Part shown: one piece after another, positions 39,270 to 47,386 of the stretch | Position numbering within the stretch: position 1 is the stretch's first letter | Layout of the letters: each line of letters opens with the position of its first letter | From: Bradyrhizobium aeschynomenes | GTDB lineage: Bacteria; Pseudomonadota; Alphaproteobacteria; Rhizobiales; Xanthobacteraceae | Direction: 5' to 3' | NCBI RefSeq assembly: GCF_013178945.1 | Contig: NZ_JABFDM010000002.1 | Span: forward strand, 124,001-188,000 | DNA: 64,000 nucleotides | Translations under genes and position numbers: made by a program | The notes under the pieces: model-generated | The model's database searches: none | What the model saw: only the letters and a program-made list of their open reading frames with translations | Told to the model about the DNA's origin: nothing

Positions 39270-39962
39270 GGAGTCCAAACATGCGCGTTCATTCCCGCGA
39301 CGCCTCCGCGCCCGAGTGATCCCGAATTTTACACGCCCTCTCGACAGAGGGCGCAGGGAAGGCCAGGCGTCGGCTGACGCCTGCGGCCCGCCTGCGAAAA
39401 AAATGCAGGCGGCAGGTACCACAGGTGCAGCCGAGAACACCCGGCCTTCCCTGCGCGACGGTCTTCACGCTTATACGCAGTCTCCCTGGTGCGCCGGGCT
39501 TGTTGGCCACCATGCCGCGACAAGGCTTGCGCCTTGCGCGGGTGACACCAGCTTCGGGGTGTCAGGACGCTGCGACTTCGCGTCCGCAATCGATCGTTCG
39601 TCCGCGCCCTCGTGAGAGGACGCTGCGATCTCTCGCGGCCATCGCTCCCCGCCTCGCGTGTCGTGACGATCGCGCGCAACGCCCCTCTTCGATGAGGCGG
39701 GATGACCACAGCAAAGCACAAATTCCGAAAAAGCGAAAGTAAAATCTTTCACCCGCTCGGACTGATCGAGACGATCGCCTTGATCGCGCTCGCGAACTTT
39801 TCTAGCCGGGGCGACCGCGTCATGTCGCAGCGAGCAGGAGTCCGGTTCAACCTCAGACATCGGCACTGGCGGCTTTTTTTCGGCGCGCCTCTTCGAACCG
39901 CCTGCTTGCAGGCTCCGTCGAACTTCGCAAGCGGACCATTTCCGGCTTCGCCAAACCGAAGG
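39270..39962. repeat. Long composite intergenic element, no supported gene
   Basis: This stretch of about 700 bp lacks a credible gene. It contains ACGCCCTCTCGACAGAGGGCG, a self-complementary segment GCCTGC/GCAGGC around an A-rich loop (about 39390-39411), and GGGAAGGCC with GGCCTTCCC some 90 bp apart. These suggest a large folded repeat unit. Short frames on either strand overlap one another and lack ribosome-binding sites. It is probably another dispersed Bradyrhizobium-type repeat, with the promoter of the next gene at its right end. Confidence 0.5.
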
Positions 39963-39972
39963 ATGGAATCAG

Positions 39973-40251
39973 ATGTCGAGACTATCGAAACTGCGACTGC
40001 TCACCCTGATCGGCGCCCTCGCGGCCGGGGCGGCTGCGACCAGCGCCCAGGCGCGCCAGCCCAGCCTGCCGCCGTGCGAGCTGAGCTCATGGGGCTCCTG
40101 CGGCACCTACCAACACGTGCAAGAGGGCCCGCGCCGCAAGAGCACCGACACCTCGCCGATCTACATGAAGCAGACCGATCCGCGCTACAGCAGTGCGATG
40201 ACGACGGCCGGTGGCGGCGGCGGCGGCGGTGGTGGCGGCGGTGGCCGCTGA
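39973..40251 (+). CDS. Small secreted protein with polyglycine tail
   Basis: This 92-residue protein has an N-terminal signal peptide (about residues 1-27, LLTLIGALAAGAAATSAQA). A short mature region holds two cysteines (PPCELSSWGSCGTY) and the C-terminus is 12 glycines and one arginine. The start ATG follows AAGGATGGA. I do not recognise the family. Two cysteines in an exported protein could form a disulfide. The glycine run is encoded by mixed GGT/GGC codons and may vary in length between strains. Confidence 0.65.
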   Translation: MSRLSKLRLLTLIGALAAGAAATSAQARQPSLPPCELSSWGSCGTYQHVQEGPRRKSTDTSPIYMKQTDPRYSSAMTTAGGGGGGGGGGGGR

Positions 40252-40265
40252 GAGGGTGTGTAGCG

Positions 40266-40350
40266 CGTATCCCGGATGAGCAAAGCGACATCCGGGTTCA
40301 CCGCAGCAGCACGTGAGAACCCGGATGTCGCTGACGCTCATCCGGGCTCC
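40266..40350. repeat. Dispersed palindromic repeat (GTAGCCCGGATGAGCGC type)
   Basis: TCCCGGATGAGCAAAGCGAC is mirrored by GTCGCTGACGCTCATCCGGG, with an inner ATCCGGGTTCACC/GTGAGAACCCGGAT pair. It occupies the spacer between the small secreted protein and the convergent kinase gene and could terminate both transcripts. Confidence 0.85.
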
Positions 40351-40356
40351 AAGAGG

Positions 40357-41415
40357 CTACACCGCACCCGCCTTCTGCGCGTACTCCCAGGCCTGCTTGG
40401 TCATCGGCACCATGCGCTTGACCGACTCGATCGCCTTGTCGTTGGCGGCGGTGCCGTCGCGGATGCGGCCGATGATGCCCTGGAGAATGCCGGCGAGGCG
40501 GAACAGATTGTAGGCGAAGTACCAGTTGAGGTCGGGCAGCTCCGTGCCGGTGACGCCGCGATAGATCTCCGCCGCCTCCTCCATGGTCGGGATGTTGAGC
40601 GCCTTGAGATCGACGCCGGCGAGGCCGGGCATGATCCACTGCATCAACAGATAAGTGAAATCGGCCATGGGGTCGCCGAGCGTCGACAGTTCCCAGTCGA
40701 GCACCGCGATGACGCGCGGCTCGGTCGCGTGGAAGATCATGTTGTCGAGCCGGTAGTCGCCATGCACAATCGAGACACGCTGCTGCACCGGCAGGGTGCG
40801 CGGCAGCCATTCGATCAGCTTCTCCATCTCCGGCAGATGCTCGGTTTCCGAGGCGCGATATTGCTTGGTCCAGCGGTCGACCTGGCGGGCAAAATAGTTG
40901 CCGGGCTTGCCGAAGTCGGCGAGGCCGATCGCGGTGGGATCGTAGGTGTGCAGCTTCGCCAGGGTCTCGATCTTGCTTGTGAAGATCGCGCGGCGCTCCG
41001 GGGCCGCGACATGCGGCAGGGTCGGATCCCAGAACACCCGGCCCTCCTCCATCGACATGATGTAGAAGGCCGAGCCGATGACGCTGTCGTCGTTGCAGAG
41101 CGCGTAGGCGCGGGCGACTGGAAAGCCCTGCTTGCCGAGGGCGGCGATGACGCGGAATTCGCGATCGACGGCGTGCGCCGACGGCAGCAGCTTGCCGAAC
41201 GGCTTTCGCCTGAGCACGTAGGAGCGGCCGGGCGTGTTCAGCCGATAGGTCGGATTCGACTGTCCGCCCTTGAACTGCAGCACGGTCAGCGGGCCGGCAT
41301 AGCCCTCGACATGCTCGGCCATCCAGGCCGCGAGCCTGGCTTCGTCGAAACGATGCCGCTCCTCGACTGGCTTGGTGCCGGAGAATTCTTCGTCCTTCTT
41401 GACGCCGTCGGCCAC
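40357..41415 (-). CDS. APH-type phosphotransferase (LvaA/ACAD10-11 kinase-like)
   Basis: This 352-residue protein uses a GTG start with AGGGAG upstream; frame further upstream translates a dispersed repeat. It has the aminoglycoside-phosphotransferase kinase fold: nucleotide-loop region LQFKGGQSNPTYRL, catalytic loop HGDYRLDNMIFH and metal-binding VLDWELSTLGDP. It lies 288 bp downstream of an acyl-CoA dehydrogenase gene on the same strand. Kinases of this subgroup, such as LvaA of Pseudomonas putida and the N-terminal domain of mammalian ACAD11, phosphorylate 4-hydroxyacyl-CoA so that a partner acyl-CoA dehydrogenase can remove the phosphate. That role is inferred here from the pairing. Antibiotic resistance is unlikely. 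Confidence 0.85.
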   Translation of the reverse strand: MADGVKKDEEFSGTKPVEERHRFDEARLAAWMAEHVEGYAGPLTVLQFKGGQSNPTYRLNTPGRSYVLRRKPFGKLLPSAHAVDREFRVIAALGKQGFPVARAYALCNDDSVIGSAFYIMSMEEGRVFWDPTLPHVAAPERRAIFTSKIETLAKLHTYDPTAIGLADFGKPGNYFARQVDRWTKQYRASETEHLPEMEKLIEWLPRTLPVQQRVSIVHGDYRLDNMIFHATEPRVIAVLDWELSTLGDPMADFTYLLMQWIMPGLAGVDLKALNIPTMEEAAEIYRGVTGTELPDLNWYFAYNLFRLAGILQGIIGRIRDGTAANDKAIESVKRMVPMTKQAWEYAQKAGAV

Positions 41416-41491
41416 GACGAACTCCCTTGGTCGCTTGATTCTGTCTCTGATCTGACGAGCGGCGGCCTGTTGTCCGCCGGTCGTCCTTTTC

Positions 41492-41559
41492 GTCATTGCG
41501 AGCGAAGCGAAGCAATCCAGGGCTCCGCCGAGACTCTGGATTGCTTCGCTCGCCATGAC
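41492..41559. repeat. Dispersed repeat (GTCATTGCGAGCGAAGCG type)
   Basis: GTCATTGCGAGCGAAGCGAA and TTGCTTCGCTCGCCATGAC are inverted, with CAATCCAG/CTGGATTG inside. It is the compact version of the element at 39163-39269. It sits between the kinase and the acyl-CoA dehydrogenase genes. Confidence 0.85.
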
Positions 41560-41589
41560 GGAGGTCGTGGTTGCGAGCGTGCCGTGAGG

Positions 41590-41690
41590 GTAGGCAAAGC
41601 GCAACGTGCCCACCGCCTGCCGCGAGCTCGAAGATGGTGGGCACGCGTCCGGCTGCGCGCTGTGCGCTCGGCCGGACGCTTTGCCCACCT
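41590..41690. repeat. Dispersed repeat (GGTGGGCACGCGTCCGGC type)
   Basis: GGTGGGCACGCGTCCGGC and GCCGGACGCTTTGCCCACC (41636-41689) form a stem of about 18 bp, with CTGCGCGCTGTGCGCTCG in the loop. A half copy (TAGGCAAAGCGCAACGTGCC) lies just to its left. With its neighbour it fills the spacer between the acyl-CoA dehydrogenase and the kinase genes. Confidence 0.75.
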
Positions 41691-41703
41691 TACAAGATTA
41701 CGC

Positions 41704-42939
41704 TCAGTGGCGCGGCTCGTTGGCATACTTCTTCATTTCGAGCCGGGCGATGGCGCGGTTGTGCACTTCGTCCGGGCCGTCGGCCAGACGCAGCGTGCGG
41801 ATGTTGGCGTAGTCCTTGGCGAGACCCGCATCATCCGACACGCCGGCGCCGCCGAACGCCTGGATGGCGTCGTCGATGATCTTCAGCGCCATGTTGGGCG
41901 CGGCGACCTTGATCATCGCGATCTCGCCCTGCGCGGTCTTGTTGCCGACCTTGTCCATCATGTCGGCGGCCTTGAGGCACAACAGCCGGCACATCTCGAT
42001 GTTGGTCCGGGCCTCGCCGATGCGCTGCTCCCACACCGAATGCTCGATGATCTTCTTGCCGAAGGCCTGGCGCGTCATCAGCCGGCGCACCATTTTCTCC
42101 AGCGACTCCTCGGCCTTGCCGATGGTGCGCATGCAGTGATGGATGCGGCCAGGACCAAGGCGGCCCTGCGCGATCTCGAAGCCGCGGCCCTCGCCGAGCA
42201 GGATGTTCTCCGCAGGCACGCGGACGTTCTCGAGCAGCACCTGGGCGTGGCCGTGCGGCGCGTCATCGAAGCCGAACACCGGCAGCATCTTCTCGACCTT
42301 GATGCCGGGGGTGTCGAGCGGCACCAGGATCTGCGACTGCTGCTGATGCTTGGCGGCCGACGGATCGGTCTTGCCCATCAGGATCGCGATCTTGCAGCGG
42401 GGATCGCCGACGCCAGACGACCACCATTTGCGGCCGTTGATGACGTAGTGATCGCCGTCGCGCACGATGCGGGTCTCGATGTTGGTGGCGTCGGACGAGG
42501 CCACCGCAGGCTCGGTCATCAGGAACGCCGAACGGATCTCGCCGTCCATCAGCGGGCGCAGCCATTTGCGCTTCTGCTCCTTGGTGCCGTAGCGGATGAA
42601 CACCTCCATGTTGCCGGTGTCCGGCGCGGAGCAGTTGAACACCTCGGAGGCCCAGGAGATGCGGCCCATTTCCTCCGACAGCAGCGCATATTCGAGGTTG
42701 GTCAGCCCGGCGCCGCGGAACTCGTCGTCCTCATGCGGCGACGGCGGCATGAACATGTTCCACAGGCCCTCGGCCTTCGCCCTGGCCTTCAGTTCCTCGA
42801 GGATCGGGATCACCTTCCAGCGGTCGCCCTCGGCGTCCTGCTGCTTGTAGATCGGCACCGCCGGGCGGACATGCTTGGTCATGAAGCTGCGCACGCGCTC
42901 CAGCCATTCCTGCTGCTTCGCCGACATCGTGAAGTCCAT
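41704..42939 (-). CDS. Acyl-CoA dehydrogenase (LvaC/ACAD10-11-like)
   Basis: This 411-residue flavoenzyme starts [19 protein letters not shown]. It contains [20 protein letters not shown] and [20 protein letters not shown] (FAD/substrate-binding middle domain) and the C-terminal helical domain with [38 protein letters not shown] is typical of the ACAD10/ACAD11-like bacterial group. It should be a soluble homotetramer or dimer passing electrons to electron-transfer flavoprotein. It is divergent from a TetR gene across a spacer with inverted repeats and precedes an APH-type kinase, the pairing seen in 4-hydroxyacid catabolism. Confidence 0.92.
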   Translation of the reverse strand: MDFTMSAKQQEWLERVRSFMTKHVRPAVPIYKQQDAEGDRWKVIPILEELKARAKAEGLWNMFMPPSPHEDDEFRGAGLTNLEYALLSEEMGRISWASEVFNCSAPDTGNMEVFIRYGTKEQKRKWLRPLMDGEIRSAFLMTEPAVASSDATNIETRIVRDGDHYVINGRKWWSSGVGDPRCKIAILMGKTDPSAAKHQQQSQILVPLDTPGIKVEKMLPVFGFDDAPHGHAQVLLENVRVPAENILLGEGRGFEIAQGRLGPGRIHHCMRTIGKAEESLEKMVRRLMTRQAFGKKIIEHSVWEQRIGEARTNIEMCRLLCLKAADMMDKVGNKTAQGEIAMIKVAAPNMALKIIDDAIQAFGGAGVSDDAGLAKDYANIRTLRLADGPDEVHNRAIARLEMKKYANEPRH

Positions 42940-43103
42940 GGGACTCTCCTTGGGTGTTTCCTCGAACCTTGTTTGGCCGCAGTGTCGATCCGCCGGCCGC
43001 GTCTGCGCAAGAGCCATCTTGCGCGGCACGGTTTCTCAGGGATCGTCGCTGCAGCGCCGAAATCTCGCCCCGCGGAAGCACCGCGATTGACATTCCGGCC
43101 GTC

Positions 43104-43135
43104 TCAAACAATAGTTTCATACAATTGTTTGAAAC
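43104..43135. promoter_or_regulatory. Probable TetR operator with overlapping palindromes
   Basis: In the divergent spacer between the acyl-CoA dehydrogenase and TetR genes, TCAAACAAT (43104-43112) and ATTGTTTGA (43124-43132) are perfect inverted repeats around 11 nt. GTTTCA (43114-43119) and TGAAAC (43130-43135) form a second overlapping pair around CAATTG. The AT-rich symmetrical block in GC-rich DNA is what a TetR dimer site looks like. Control of both genes is inferred from position. Confidence 0.7.
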
Positions 43136-43171
43136 GCAACTCCCCCACCCTCGTCGTTCGGGAGGACGAGC

Positions 43172-43843
43172 ATGGCGACCGACCAGACCCGGACTGCGAT
43201 CCTCATCGCCGCCGAGCGGCTCTATGCCGAGCGCGGCTTCTCCGACGTGACTCTGCGCGACATCGTCGCGGAGGCCAACGTCAACCTCGCCGCGGTGAAC
43301 TACCATTTCGGCTCCAAGGACGAATTGATCGCCGAGCTGTTCGTGACGCGCTCGATCGCGCTCAACCGCGAGCGGCTGCGCGAATTGCGGGCGGCGGAAG
43401 ACGCCGGCGGCGGCCGCGCCGAGATCGGCGCCATCCTGCGCGCCCTCGTCGGCCCGATCCTGCGCGGCTGCCTGGGGCCTGCGAACCAGCGCTCGCCGGT
43501 GGCGCGCTTCATGATCCGCGCCTCGATCGAATCGGTGCCGCCAATTCGCCGCATCAAGAACAAGGAAATCGACCATCTGCGGAAATTCGCCGCAGCGATG
43601 AAGCGCGCGCTGCCGGAGAGTTCCGAAGTCGACCTGTTCTGGGGCCTGCATTTTGCGCTGGCCATGGCGCATCACACCATCCGCGAGAGCGAGCGGCTCA
43701 CCAAACTGTCCGACGGGCAATGCGACCTCGACGATGTCGAGGATGTGATCGGCCGTGTGGTGCGCGGCGCCGTACTCGGCTTGACGATGCGCGTCCCGAC
43801 GGCAAAGTCAACGCAGAAGGTTGCGGCGCGCGAGGCGCGCTAG
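43172..43843 (+). CDS. TetR/AcrR family transcriptional regulator
   Basis: This 223-residue regulator has the N-terminal TetR helix-turn-helix (about residues 8-52, AAERLYAERGFSDVTLRDIV then ANVNLAAVNYHFGSKDELIA). A larger C-terminal domain, of the type with an added TetR_C conserved in rhizobia, probably senses an acyl-CoA or fatty acid. It is divergent from the acyl-CoA dehydrogenase and preceded by a clear palindrome, so it probably represses that gene and itself. The small secreted protein gene starts 20 bp after its stop codon. Confidence 0.92.
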   Translation: MATDQTRTAILIAAERLYAERGFSDVTLRDIVAEANVNLAAVNYHFGSKDELIAELFVTRSIALNRERLRELRAAEDAGGGRAEIGAILRALVGPILRGCLGPANQRSPVARFMIRASIESVPPIRRIKNKEIDHLRKFAAAMKRALPESSEVDLFWGLHFALAMAHHTIRESERLTKLSDGQCDLDDVEDVIGRVVRGAVLGLTMRVPTAKSTQKVAAREAR

Positions 43844-43863
43844 CCAGAATGGAGCAAAGCCGG

Positions 43864-44109
43864 ATGACGCAGCGCCTGCGATTGATCATGGCCCTCGCCG
43901 CCACGGCGATCGCGATGGTCTCGGCCAGCGAGCCGGTGCTGGCGCGCGGCGCCGCCGCCAACATCATGAACTCCCCCGGCTATCAGCGCCGCCTGCAGGA
44001 ATCGCGGCAACAGCTCGGCGCGCCGCCGCCGGCTCCGTATGTGTCAGAGCCGCGCTATCACGCGCCCAGGCACAAGGCGCAGCGCTACCGTCACCACCGC
44101 CACAACTGA
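43864..44109 (+). CDS. Small exported His/Arg-rich protein
   Basis: This 81-residue protein starts MTQRLRLIMALAATAIAMVS, with GGAGC about 9 nt upstream. The signal peptide covers about residues 1-29 (ending VLARG). The mature part contains NIMNSPGYQRRLQESRQQ, a short proline stretch and a basic C-terminus rich in His, Arg and Tyr. I do not recognise a named family. The His-rich tail could bind metal, but that is only a guess. It may be co-transcribed with the TetR gene 20 bp upstream. Confidence 0.7.
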   Translation: MTQRLRLIMALAATAIAMVSASEPVLARGAAANIMNSPGYQRRLQESRQQLGAPPPAPYVSEPRYHAPRHKAQRYRHHRHN

Positions 44110-44127
44110 GGCACACTCTCTCCACGG

Positions 44128-44244
44128 GTCGTCCCGGCGAACGCCGGGACCCATACCGCGTGATCCGTCTTGAGGCACGCGGGGAGAGATCGAGGATCAG
44201 CACCGCGGCCGGTGGTTATGGGTCCCGGCGTTCGCCGGGACGAC
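44128..44244. repeat. Dispersed palindromic repeat (GTCGTCCCGGCGAACGCC type)
   Basis: Perfect outer arms GTCGTCCCGGCGAACGCCGG and CCGGCGTTCGCCGGGACGAC, each itself a small hairpin, flank inner ACCCATACC and GGTTATGGGT. This is the clearest copy of the family in the window. It lies between the small exported protein and the convergent CoA-transferase gene. Confidence 0.9.
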
Positions 44245-44271
44245 ACCGGGGAATGCCGCGATTGTCGCGCA

Positions 44272-45498
44272 CTACACCACGCCCTGCTGCTTCAACGCCG
44301 CGATCTTCGCCGCGTCGTAGCCGAGCCCCGCCAGCACGTCCTGGGTATGCTCGCCGAGCAATGGCGGGGCGCGGTAGTCGGTGATCGGCGTGCCCGAGAA
44401 GGTCAGCGCGTTGCGGATCACCGACAGCTGCGGCTCGAACTTGTGCTCGACCTTGACCTCCATGCCGCGCGAGCGGACGTGCGGGTCGGCGAACACATGG
44501 GCAAAGTCGTTGACGGGGCCGCAGGGCACACCCGCCTTCTCCAATTCCTCTAGCCAATGCGCCACCGAGTTCTTCAGGAACAGGCCGGCGAAGATGGCCA
44601 TGATCTCCTTGCCGTTGACGACGCGGTCGTTGTTCTTGAGAAACTTGGGGTCGGTCGCGAGTTCCGGCGAGCCGAGCACGGCGCAGGTGCGCGCGAACTG
44701 GGCGTCGTTGCCGACCACCAGCATCAATTCGCCGTCGGTGCAGCGGAACACGCCGGCCGGCATGCCGCCATTGCCCCAGGTGCCGCGGCGCGGCGGCGAT
44801 TTGCCGTTGATCAGGAAGATCTGCGCGTAATGCGACAGCGAGGCGATCACGGTGTCGAACAGGCAGACGTCGACATGCTGGCCGCCGCCGCCATTGACGT
44901 TGCGGTGATACAGCGCCGAGAGAATGCCGATCGAGGTGTTCATGCCGGTCATGTAGTCGACGATTGACGGGCCGACCTTCATCGGCCCCGCCCCCGGCTC
45001 GCCGTCCATGTGGCCGGTCACGCTCATCAGCCCGCCCATCGCCTGGAAGATCGCGTCATAGCCGGCGCGCGGCGCATACGGCCCGGTCTGGCCGAAGCCG
45101 GTGACCGAACAATAGATCACGTCGGGATTGACGGCCTTGATGGTCGCGTAGTCGAGGCCGTAGCGCTTGAGATCACCGACCTTGTAGTTCTCCATGAACA
45201 CGTCGCAGTCTTTCGCCAGCGCGCGGATGATCTCCTGGCCCTCCGGCGAGGCGATGTTGACGGTGACCGATTTCTTGTTGCGGTTGGCGCAGATGTAGAA
45301 CGAATTGTTGTTGTTGGCCTTGCCCTCGGGATCCCTGAGGTAGGGCGGGCCGAAGGCCCGGGCGTCGTCGCCGGTGCCGGGCCGCTCGATCTTGATCACC
45401 TCGGCGCCGAGATCCGCCAGCATCTGGGCGGACAGCGGCCCCGCCAGCACGCGGGTCAAATCGAGAATCTTGATGCCAGACAGCGGCAGAGCCGACAT
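44272..45498 (-). CDS. CaiB/BaiF family CoA-transferase
   Basis: This 408-residue class III CoA-transferase starts MSALPLSGIKILDLTRVLAG. Conserved elements are VIKIERPGTGDDARAFGPPY, NRNKKSVTVNI and the aspartate that forms the acyl-aspartyl intermediate in VGPSIVDYMTGMN. These enzymes transfer CoA between carboxylic acids (formyl-CoA:oxalate, succinyl-CoA:mesaconate and others). Tandem aromatic/Asn residues (NNNNSFYICANRNK) match the formyl-CoA-transferase branch, but no oxalyl-CoA decarboxylase is nearby, so the substrate is open. Confidence 0.92.
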   Translation of the reverse strand: MSALPLSGIKILDLTRVLAGPLSAQMLADLGAEVIKIERPGTGDDARAFGPPYLRDPEGKANNNNSFYICANRNKKSVTVNIASPEGQEIIRALAKDCDVFMENYKVGDLKRYGLDYATIKAVNPDVIYCSVTGFGQTGPYAPRAGYDAIFQAMGGLMSVTGHMDGEPGAGPMKVGPSIVDYMTGMNTSIGILSALYHRNVNGGGGQHVDVCLFDTVIASLSHYAQIFLINGKSPPRRGTWGNGGMPAGVFRCTDGELMLVVGNDAQFARTCAVLGSPELATDPKFLKNNDRVVNGKEIMAIFAGLFLKNSVAHWLEELEKAGVPCGPVNDFAHVFADPHVRSRGMEVKVEHKFEPQLSVIRNALTFSGTPITDYRAPPLLGEHTQDVLAGLGYDAAKIAALKQQGVV

Positions 45499-45933
45499 GG
45501 AGTTCCTCCGGGAGCTTATTCCTTGTGGCGGACATGCCCCGCCAGGGCGTCGCCTTCACCTGCGGATACACCATTTCACGGCTTCGAGCACTGCGCTGTC
45601 GGCATGCCGCCTTGCCCGGCACAGGAGGTGAGCCGCTCCTCTAAAAAAGTCGTCATTCCGGGGCGTGCGAAGCACGAGCCCGGAATCCATTTATCCGCAC
45701 GTGATGCCGCCCGATGGATTCCGGGCTCGCGCCGCGCGCGCCCCGGAATGACAGCGGGGGGTGGGGCGTGCTCGTCGCAGACACCGCAGGACTCGCGCCG
45801 TCCGGTCGACTTTCTTGCTTCGTTTTGTGTGCGCGCCGAGTCTAGACATGTCTGGAAACAGGGAACAAGGAGCCGTTAAGCGTTCCAGCCGCACCTGAAG
45901 GCAGGTTTGATGTCGCAACCCTCGGAGCATGCC
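45499..45933. other. Intergenic region with one repeat
   Basis: Apart from the palindromic repeat at 45652-45752, this 435-bp spacer holds no supported gene. It must contain the promoters of the CoA-transferase gene and of the Ser-rich protein, but no clear consensus was found. Confidence 0.4.
45652..45752. repeat. Dispersed palindromic repeat (CATTCCGGGGCG type)
   Basis: GTCATTCCGGGGCGTGCG and CGCGCCCCGGAATGAC are inverted. The inner pair CCCGGAATCCAT and ATGGATTCCGGG is perfect. It is a shorter copy than those at 31928 and 54319. Confidence 0.88.
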
Positions 45934-46500
45934 ATGACGTCGATCTCCGCCTCCTCCATGAGCGGCTTTTCCCCGCTCGACCTGCTCAAGCAGGAGCTCA
46001 CCAAGGAAGTCTCGGCCGGCAAGGTCAGCTCCACCGACCAGACCGCGCTGTCGTCGGCGCTCGACGACATCGACTCCGCATTGCAGAGCGGCAGCTCGTC
46101 GGCGTCGACCAGCTCCAGCAAACCGCCATCGCCCGAGGAGATGCAGTCGAAGATCGACGACCTCATCCAGAGCGAGGTCGACAGCGGCAAGCTGACCTCG
46201 GACCAGGCGACCGAGCTGAAGAACGTATTTGCCAACGCCTTCTCCGGCGGTCCGGGCGGCGCAGGTGGCGCCGGCGGTCCGCCGCCGGCCCCGCCGAGCG
46301 ATGAGTCCAGCACCGACACCACGTCGAGCACCTCCTCCTCGTCGTCTTCATCGTCCTCGTCCCAGGTCGAGGAGCTGTTGAAGAAGCTGCTCGAGGCGCT
46401 GCAGAGCTCGAACACCAGCAAGACATCCTCCTACAGCGCCAGCGGCACGAGCTCGTCGAGCTCGACCAGCAAGTCGCTGGTGGTGGACTTCTCTGCCTGA
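45934..46500 (+). CDS. Ser-rich low-complexity protein with a duplicated motif
   Basis: This 188-residue protein starts at ATG 45934, with CGGAGC about 7 nt upstream; an ATG eight codons earlier is possible. No signal peptide is evident. Two related segments of about 28 residues occur: QELTKEVSAGKVSSTDQTAL (near residue 21) and DLIQSEVDSGKLTSDQATEL (near residue 79). Each has the pattern E-V-x-x-G-K-(V/L)-x-S/T-x-D-Q-x-x-x-L. They are joined by Ser-rich linkers and a Gly/Pro-rich stretch. A long serine run precedes QVEELLKKLLEALQSS, a probable coiled-coil helix, and the end is VVDFSA. I cannot assign a function. Confidence 0.75.
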   Translation: MTSISASSMSGFSPLDLLKQELTKEVSAGKVSSTDQTALSSALDDIDSALQSGSSSASTSSSKPPSPEEMQSKIDDLIQSEVDSGKLTSDQATELKNVFANAFSGGPGGAGGAGGPPPAPPSDESSTDTTSSTSSSSSSSSSSQVEELLKKLLEALQSSNTSKTSSYSASGTSSSSSTSKSLVVDFSA

Positions 46501-46518
46501 TGCGGCCGTCTCGCCTAG

Positions 46519-46601
46519 GTAGCCCGGATGAGCGCAGCGACATCCGGGTTCGCCGCCACAACTCATGAGACCCCGCCTATCGCTGCGCTCATCCGGGCTA
46601 C
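46519..46601. repeat. Dispersed palindromic repeat (GTAGCCCGGATGAGCGC type)
   Basis: GTAGCCCGGATGAGCGCAGC and GCTGCGCTCATCCGGGCTAC are exact inverted arms of 20 bp. The centre has ATCCGGGTTC and an ATGAG-containing segment. This is the best-preserved member of the family here. It lies between convergent genes. Confidence 0.92.
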
Positions 46602-46607
46602 GGAGCT

Positions 46608-47360
46608 TCACTCCGGCGCGTTGAACGTCCGCGCAAAATACACCGGCGCAGCCGCAGCCTTTAACCGATACAGCTGCGCCGGCCGGTTCGGCCCCTTGCG
46701 CATCTTGTCGATCGGTTCGATCAGGTCGGCGGAGAGCATGCGGGTGCGGAAGGCGCTCTTTTCCAGCGGCCGGTCGAGCACGATCTCGTAGGTTCGCTGC
46801 AGCTCGGGCAAGGTGAACTCCTCCGGCATCAAATAGGCCGGCAGCGAAGTGTATTCGACCTTGTTGCGCAGCCGCTGCACGGCGGCCTGCAGGATCTCCT
46901 GATGGTCGAAGGCGAGCCTCGGCTTGACACCGGCGCCGTACAGGGGAAACCATTGCGCATCGGCCGCGAGCGCCGTCTCCGCGGCTGAGGCGGGGATCAG
47001 CGCGAAATAGGCATGGGTCGCCGACCAGCCGCGCGGATCGCGTGTGGCGCTGCCCCAGCTGCCGAGCTGCTCGAGATACGGACTGACGACGCCGGTCTTC
47101 TCGGCGAGCTTGCGCCGCGCGCAGGCCTCGAGGTCGCGATCCCTCGCAACATCGACGAACCCCCCCGGCAGTGCCTGCGCATCCGGGAACGGCTCGCCCT
47201 CGGCATGGCCGCGACGCACCAGCAGCACGTGCAGCGCCTCCAGCCGGATCGTGAAGATGACGATGTCGACGCTGGTCAGTGGCCGCGGGAAATCCAGCCC
47301 TGCCCTTCTTGCACCCGCTTTGTTCCCTGCTCCGCCGCCCTGTCCTTGCCGTCCCACCAT
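46608..47360 (-). CDS. NrtR-like Nudix-fold transcriptional regulator
   Basis: This 250-residue protein has an N-terminal Nudix domain (about residues 29-165) and a C-terminal winged helix (about residues 190-245, FTLPELQRTYEIVLDRPLEK then FRTRMLSADLI), the NrtR layout. The Nudix box at 66-91 is degenerate: RKLAEKTGV has lysine where a catalytic glutamate is expected, which suggests ligand sensing without hydrolysis. NrtR proteins sense ADP-ribose and repress NAD-metabolism genes. It is divergent from the SPFH gene, with inverted AGTTG/CAACT sites between them. The start ATG at 47360 has CGGGGTG upstream. Regulation of the SPFH and NAD-kinase-like pair is inferred. Confidence 0.85.
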   Translation of the reverse strand: MVGRQGQGGGAGNKAGARRAGLDFPRPLTSVDIVIFTIRLEALHVLLVRRGHAEGEPFPDAQALPGGFVDVARDRDLEACARRKLAEKTGVVSPYLEQLGSWGSATRDPRGWSATHAYFALIPASAAETALAADAQWFPLYGAGVKPRLAFDHQEILQAAVQRLRNKVEYTSLPAYLMPEEFTLPELQRTYEIVLDRPLEKSAFRTRMLSADLIEPIDKMRKGPNRPAQLYRLKAAAAPVYFARTFNAPE

Positions 47361-47386
47361 ACCGTTCACCCCGCCGATTTTGCTGC

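Noticed and set aside
38993..39740. Several short frames after the second SDR gene
   Set aside because: They translate dispersed repeats, overlap on both strands and have no start signals.
40357..41415. APH-type kinase as an aminoglycoside-resistance gene
   Set aside because: Its pairing with an acyl-CoA dehydrogenase and its length fit the LvaA/ACAD-type metabolic kinases better.
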